Assembly: GCF_001436735.1 (NCBI RefSeq)
Contig: NZ_AYZE01000015.1
Coordinates: forward strand, 205,986 to 269,985
DNA: 64,000 nucleotides
Origin: Liquorilactobacillus cacaonum DSM 21116
Lineage (GTDB): Bacteria; Bacillota; Bacilli; Lactobacillales; Lactobacillaceae
Direction: 5' to 3'
A program made the translations under genes and the position numbers. Shown here one piece after another: positions 62,059-64,000 of this stretch. A model generated the notes under the pieces. The model was not told where the DNA came from. It did no database searches and saw nothing but the letters and a program-made list of their open reading frames with translations. Position 1 is the stretch's first letter. Each line of letters begins with the position of its first letter.

Positions 62059-63528
62059 TTATTCAATACCTTCCATCAAAACTTTTATTCTTGGAGAAAA
62101 CAATAATAGAATTAACCCAAAAGCAATTACACTTATTCCAACAACTCCAAAATAAAGTAATTCATTTTGATTACTGTAAAATCTTACAAGTTGTGAATTG
62201 AATGCTTGGGCAACAGCATCACTGATAAACCACATGCTCATCATTTGAGACTGGAAAGCTTTTGGTGCAAGTTTTGTAGTTGCAGACAATCCAATTGGAG
62301 AAATCAACATTTCACCTATTATTACAAGTGCCCAACTCACTATTAACCAAAAAGGACTAACTCTAACTTCATTTCCAAATAATAAAATTGGTATAATCAT
62401 CCAAAGAAAGGACATACCCGCAAAAAACAAACCATAAGAAAATTTTATCGATGACGTTGGTTGTTTTGTCCCCATTTTGGTCCATATCATGGCAAAGATA
62501 GGAACATATATCATAATAAATAGAGGATTCATACTCTGAAACCAACTAGATGGAAATTCATATCCAAATAGCGATAATCTTGTTTGCTCATTGGCAAAAA
62601 CTGCTAATACAACTGCACCTTGCTCCTCTATGGACCAAAATAATACACTCGCAATAAATAACGGAACATAGGCCCAAATACGAAGCCTTTCTACTTGCGT
62701 TATTTTCCTACTATTCAACATTACAACAAAATAATAAATTGGAACTAAGACAGCCAGGATGGTAATAAACAAAATAACATTAATCATCGTTAGGAAATTA
62801 AATAAGTTCATAATAGTAAAAATCAAAATAATAATTATAAAAAATAGAATTAATTTTTTGAAAATAACTTTCAAATCTCTTGGATCGATTGGATCAGTTG
62901 GATATAAACTATCTTTTGAAAAGTATTTTTTCCCCCCTTGATAATATTGAATTAATCCAAAAAGCATTCCGATTGCAGCTACTGAAAATCCCACATGAAA
63001 ATTAACTTTTTGACCGAGATATCCTACAATAAAAGGAGCAGCAAACGCTCCAACATTTATACCAAAAACAAAAATACTAAATCCTGTATCTCTTCTCAAA
63101 TCTTTTTCATTGTACAAACCACCTACCATTTGCGAAACGTTAGGTTTTAACAATCCTGTACCAATAGTAATTAAGCCAATTGACACAAATAAAGCTACGT
63201 GTCCAAATGGAATAGCTAAAACTATGTGTCCAAACATTATAAAAATTCCGCCATAAAAAACAGTTCTTTGACTCCCTAGAACTCTATCGCTAACAAACCC
63301 ACCAAAAACACTTGAAAGATATACCAATGATCCGTATATTGACATTATTGACAATGCTAATGTCTTACTATATCCCAAACCGCCAGAATTTATTGAGTAA
63401 TACATATAATACAATAAAATCGCTCGCATTCCATAATAGCTAAATCTCTCCCACATTTCTGTAAAAAAAAGTGTAGCTAGCCCACGTGGATGCCCTAAAA
63501 GAACCGTTTCAATGGCATCTTTATTCAT
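62059..63528 (-). CDS. dtpT: Proton-dependent di/tripeptide transporter (POT/PTR family)
   Basis: A protein of about 489 residues with 14 membrane segments. The POT signature is present: LFFTEMWERFSYYGMRAILLYYMY (ExxERFxYYG in helix 1), GGFVSDRVLGSQRTVFYGG, and the PTR2 motif FSIFVFGINVGAFAAPFIVGYLGQ. It imports peptides with protons, fitting the PepC peptidase elsewhere in the window. The start ATG (63526-63528) is 8 nt after AGGAGG. It is followed, after 77 bp, by tRNA-Tyr and tRNA-Gln. Confidence 0.94.
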   Translation of the reverse strand: MNKDAIETVLLGHPRGLATLFFTEMWERFSYYGMRAILLYYMYYSINSGGLGYSKTLALSIMSIYGSLVYLSSVFGGFVSDRVLGSQRTVFYGGIFIMFGHIVLAIPFGHVALFVSIGLITIGTGLLKPNVSQMVGGLYNEKDLRRDTGFSIFVFGINVGAFAAPFIVGYLGQKVNFHVGFSVAAIGMLFGLIQYYQGGKKYFSKDSLYPTDPIDPRDLKVIFKKLILFFIIIILIFTIMNLFNFLTMINVILFITILAVLVPIYYFVVMLNSRKITQVERLRIWAYVPLFIASVLFWSIEEQGAVVLAVFANEQTRLSLFGYEFPSSWFQSMNPLFIMIYVPIFAMIWTKMGTKQPTSSIKFSYGLFFAGMSFLWMIIPILLFGNEVRVSPFWLIVSWALVIIGEMLISPIGLSATTKLAPKAFQSQMMSMWFISDAVAQAFNSQLVRFYSNQNELLYFGVVGISVIAFGLILLLFSPRIKVLMEGIE

Positions 63529-63634
63529 TAACAAATCCTCCTAGATTTTTATTTTTCATATTTTTAAAATTAAAAACAGCTCATTTTATTATACGTATAT
63601 TCAAATCTAGCGTCAATAAAACATTCAAATAATA

Positions 63635-63668
63635 TAAAAAAGCCTTAAAAAATTAAGGCTTTTTTTAT
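63635..63668. terminator. Terminator of the rRNA-tRNA operon
   Basis: AAAAAAGCCTTAA/TTAAGGCTTTTTT stem with a 4-nt loop, downstream of tRNA-Thr on the minus strand. Confidence 0.88.
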
Positions 63669-63691
63669 ATACAGCAAGGAATATTAAAATA

Positions 63692-63764
63692 TGCCGGCTG
63701 CAGGATTTGAACCTGTGACCCTCGGTTTACGATACCGATGCTCTACCAGCTGAGCTAAGCCGGC
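63692..63764 (-). tRNA. tRNA-Thr, anticodon CGT
   Basis: GCCGGCT/AGCCGGC acceptor, D-arm AGCTCAGCTGGTAGAGC, anticodon arm TCGGT-ATCGTAA-ACCGA (anticodon CGT, reads ACG) and T-arm CAGGTTCAAATCCTG. 73 nt, CCA not encoded. It is the last gene of the rRNA operon. Confidence 0.94.
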
Positions 63765-63777
63765 AATTCTTTAATCA

Positions 63778-63849
63778 TGACCCGTACGGGATTTGAACCC
63801 ATGTTACCGCCGTGAAAGGGCGGTGTCTTAACCACTTGACCAACGGGTC
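63778..63849 (-). tRNA. tRNA-Glu, anticodon TTC
   Basis: GACCCGT/ACGGGTC acceptor, D-arm GGTCAAGTGGTTAAGACA, anticodon arm CCGCC-CTTTCAC-GGCGG (anticodon TTC) and T-arm ATGGGTTCAAATCCCGT. 72 nt, 13 bp from tRNA-Thr. Confidence 0.95.
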
Positions 63850-63948
63850 GCTTAGTAAAAACAAATTAATTGAATTTACCAACAAAAAACTCAGAAACTG
63901 AAAATAATCAGTTAAACCGGTTATCAACAAATCCTGAGCAAAATTTTT

Positions 63949-64000
63949 GCACGGCAACGTCCTATCCTCGCAGGGGGCGATCCCCCAACTACTATCGGCG
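63949..64000 (-). rRNA. rrf: 5S ribosomal RNA, 3' part (cut by window edge)
   Basis: The minus strand reads CGCCGATAGTAGTTGGGGGA, then TCGCCCCCTGCGAGGATAGG and ACGTTGCCGTGC, which is the conserved 3' half of Firmicutes 5S rRNA. The 5' half and presumably 23S and 16S lie beyond the right edge. About 100 bp separate it from tRNA-Glu. Confidence 0.92.

Noticed and set aside
1..64000. CRISPR arrays, insertion sequences, prophage or toxin-antitoxin modules
   Set aside because: No regularly spaced repeats, transposase or integrase motifs, terminal inverted repeats or paired small toxin/antitoxin genes were seen.

Overview
The window is a low-GC, gene-dense chromosomal segment of a Gram-positive bacterium, most probably a member of the Lactobacillaceae. 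The evidence is the combination of AGGAGG-type ribosome binding sites with frequent TTG/GTG starts, a class Ib nrdHIEF operon, ECF-type FolT behind a THF riboswitch, cysteine aminopeptidase PepC, MprF, the tsaD-rimI-tsaB/ABC-F/rex neighbourhood, and the tadA-ffs-dnaX-ybaB-recR-yaaL-tmk-darA-holB-yabA-rsmI order. Genus or species cannot be fixed from the sequence alone. I see no prophage, insertion sequence, CRISPR array or plasmid signature, so this is essentially core genome with a few accessory genes.

Layout: (1) 1-5.7 kb: cut-off rex, divergent ABC-F ATPase, then tsaD, rimI, tsaB (tRNA t6A synthesis) and riboswitch-controlled folT. (2) 5.9-15.2 kb: an accessory stretch with an esterase, a membrane protein, an NAD(P)-binding protein, a TMEM175-type K+ channel, an XRE membrane regulator, a decayed gene remnant, a ClC transporter, a DUF218 protein and a type I asparaginase. 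(3) 15.2-23.6 kb: acyl-ACP thioesterase and the replication/repair/RNA cluster rsmI to tadA plus an RsmC-like methylase, with the SRP RNA between tadA and dnaX. (4) 23.6-30.3 kb: nrdHIEF, with a striking 32-bp perfect palindrome in its promoter, and mprF. (5) 30.6-43 kb: ribosomal protein genes rplL/J/A/K with two kinds of autoregulatory leader, then nusG, secE, rpmG, yacP, rlmB, mrnC, cysS, gltX, yacL, radA and a dUTPase. (6) 43-58.8 kb: rpiA, pepC, a phosphoglycerate mutase, an NlpC/P60 wall hydrolase with a WalR-type box, two transporters, an LCP wall ligase, fabH, tRNA-Leu, sprT, tex, nadE, pncB and a TagA-type glycosyltransferase. (7) 58.9-64 kb: proC-nagA-nagR under an apparent NagR operator, tRNA-Gln and tRNA-Tyr, a POT peptide transporter, and the tail of an rRNA operon (5S, tRNA-Glu, tRNA-Thr).

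Most housekeeping genes and the rRNA operon read on the minus strand. This suggests that the minus strand is the leading strand and that the replication origin lies beyond the right-hand end (inference).

No clearly new multi-gene system was found. The best leads are regulatory: the nrd palindrome, NagR control of a proline gene, an A7 run in dnaX that could give a gamma-like short product, duplicated L1-type leaders, a family of related terminator hairpins, and a tRNA-Leu with anticodon AAG in a genome that carries tadA.
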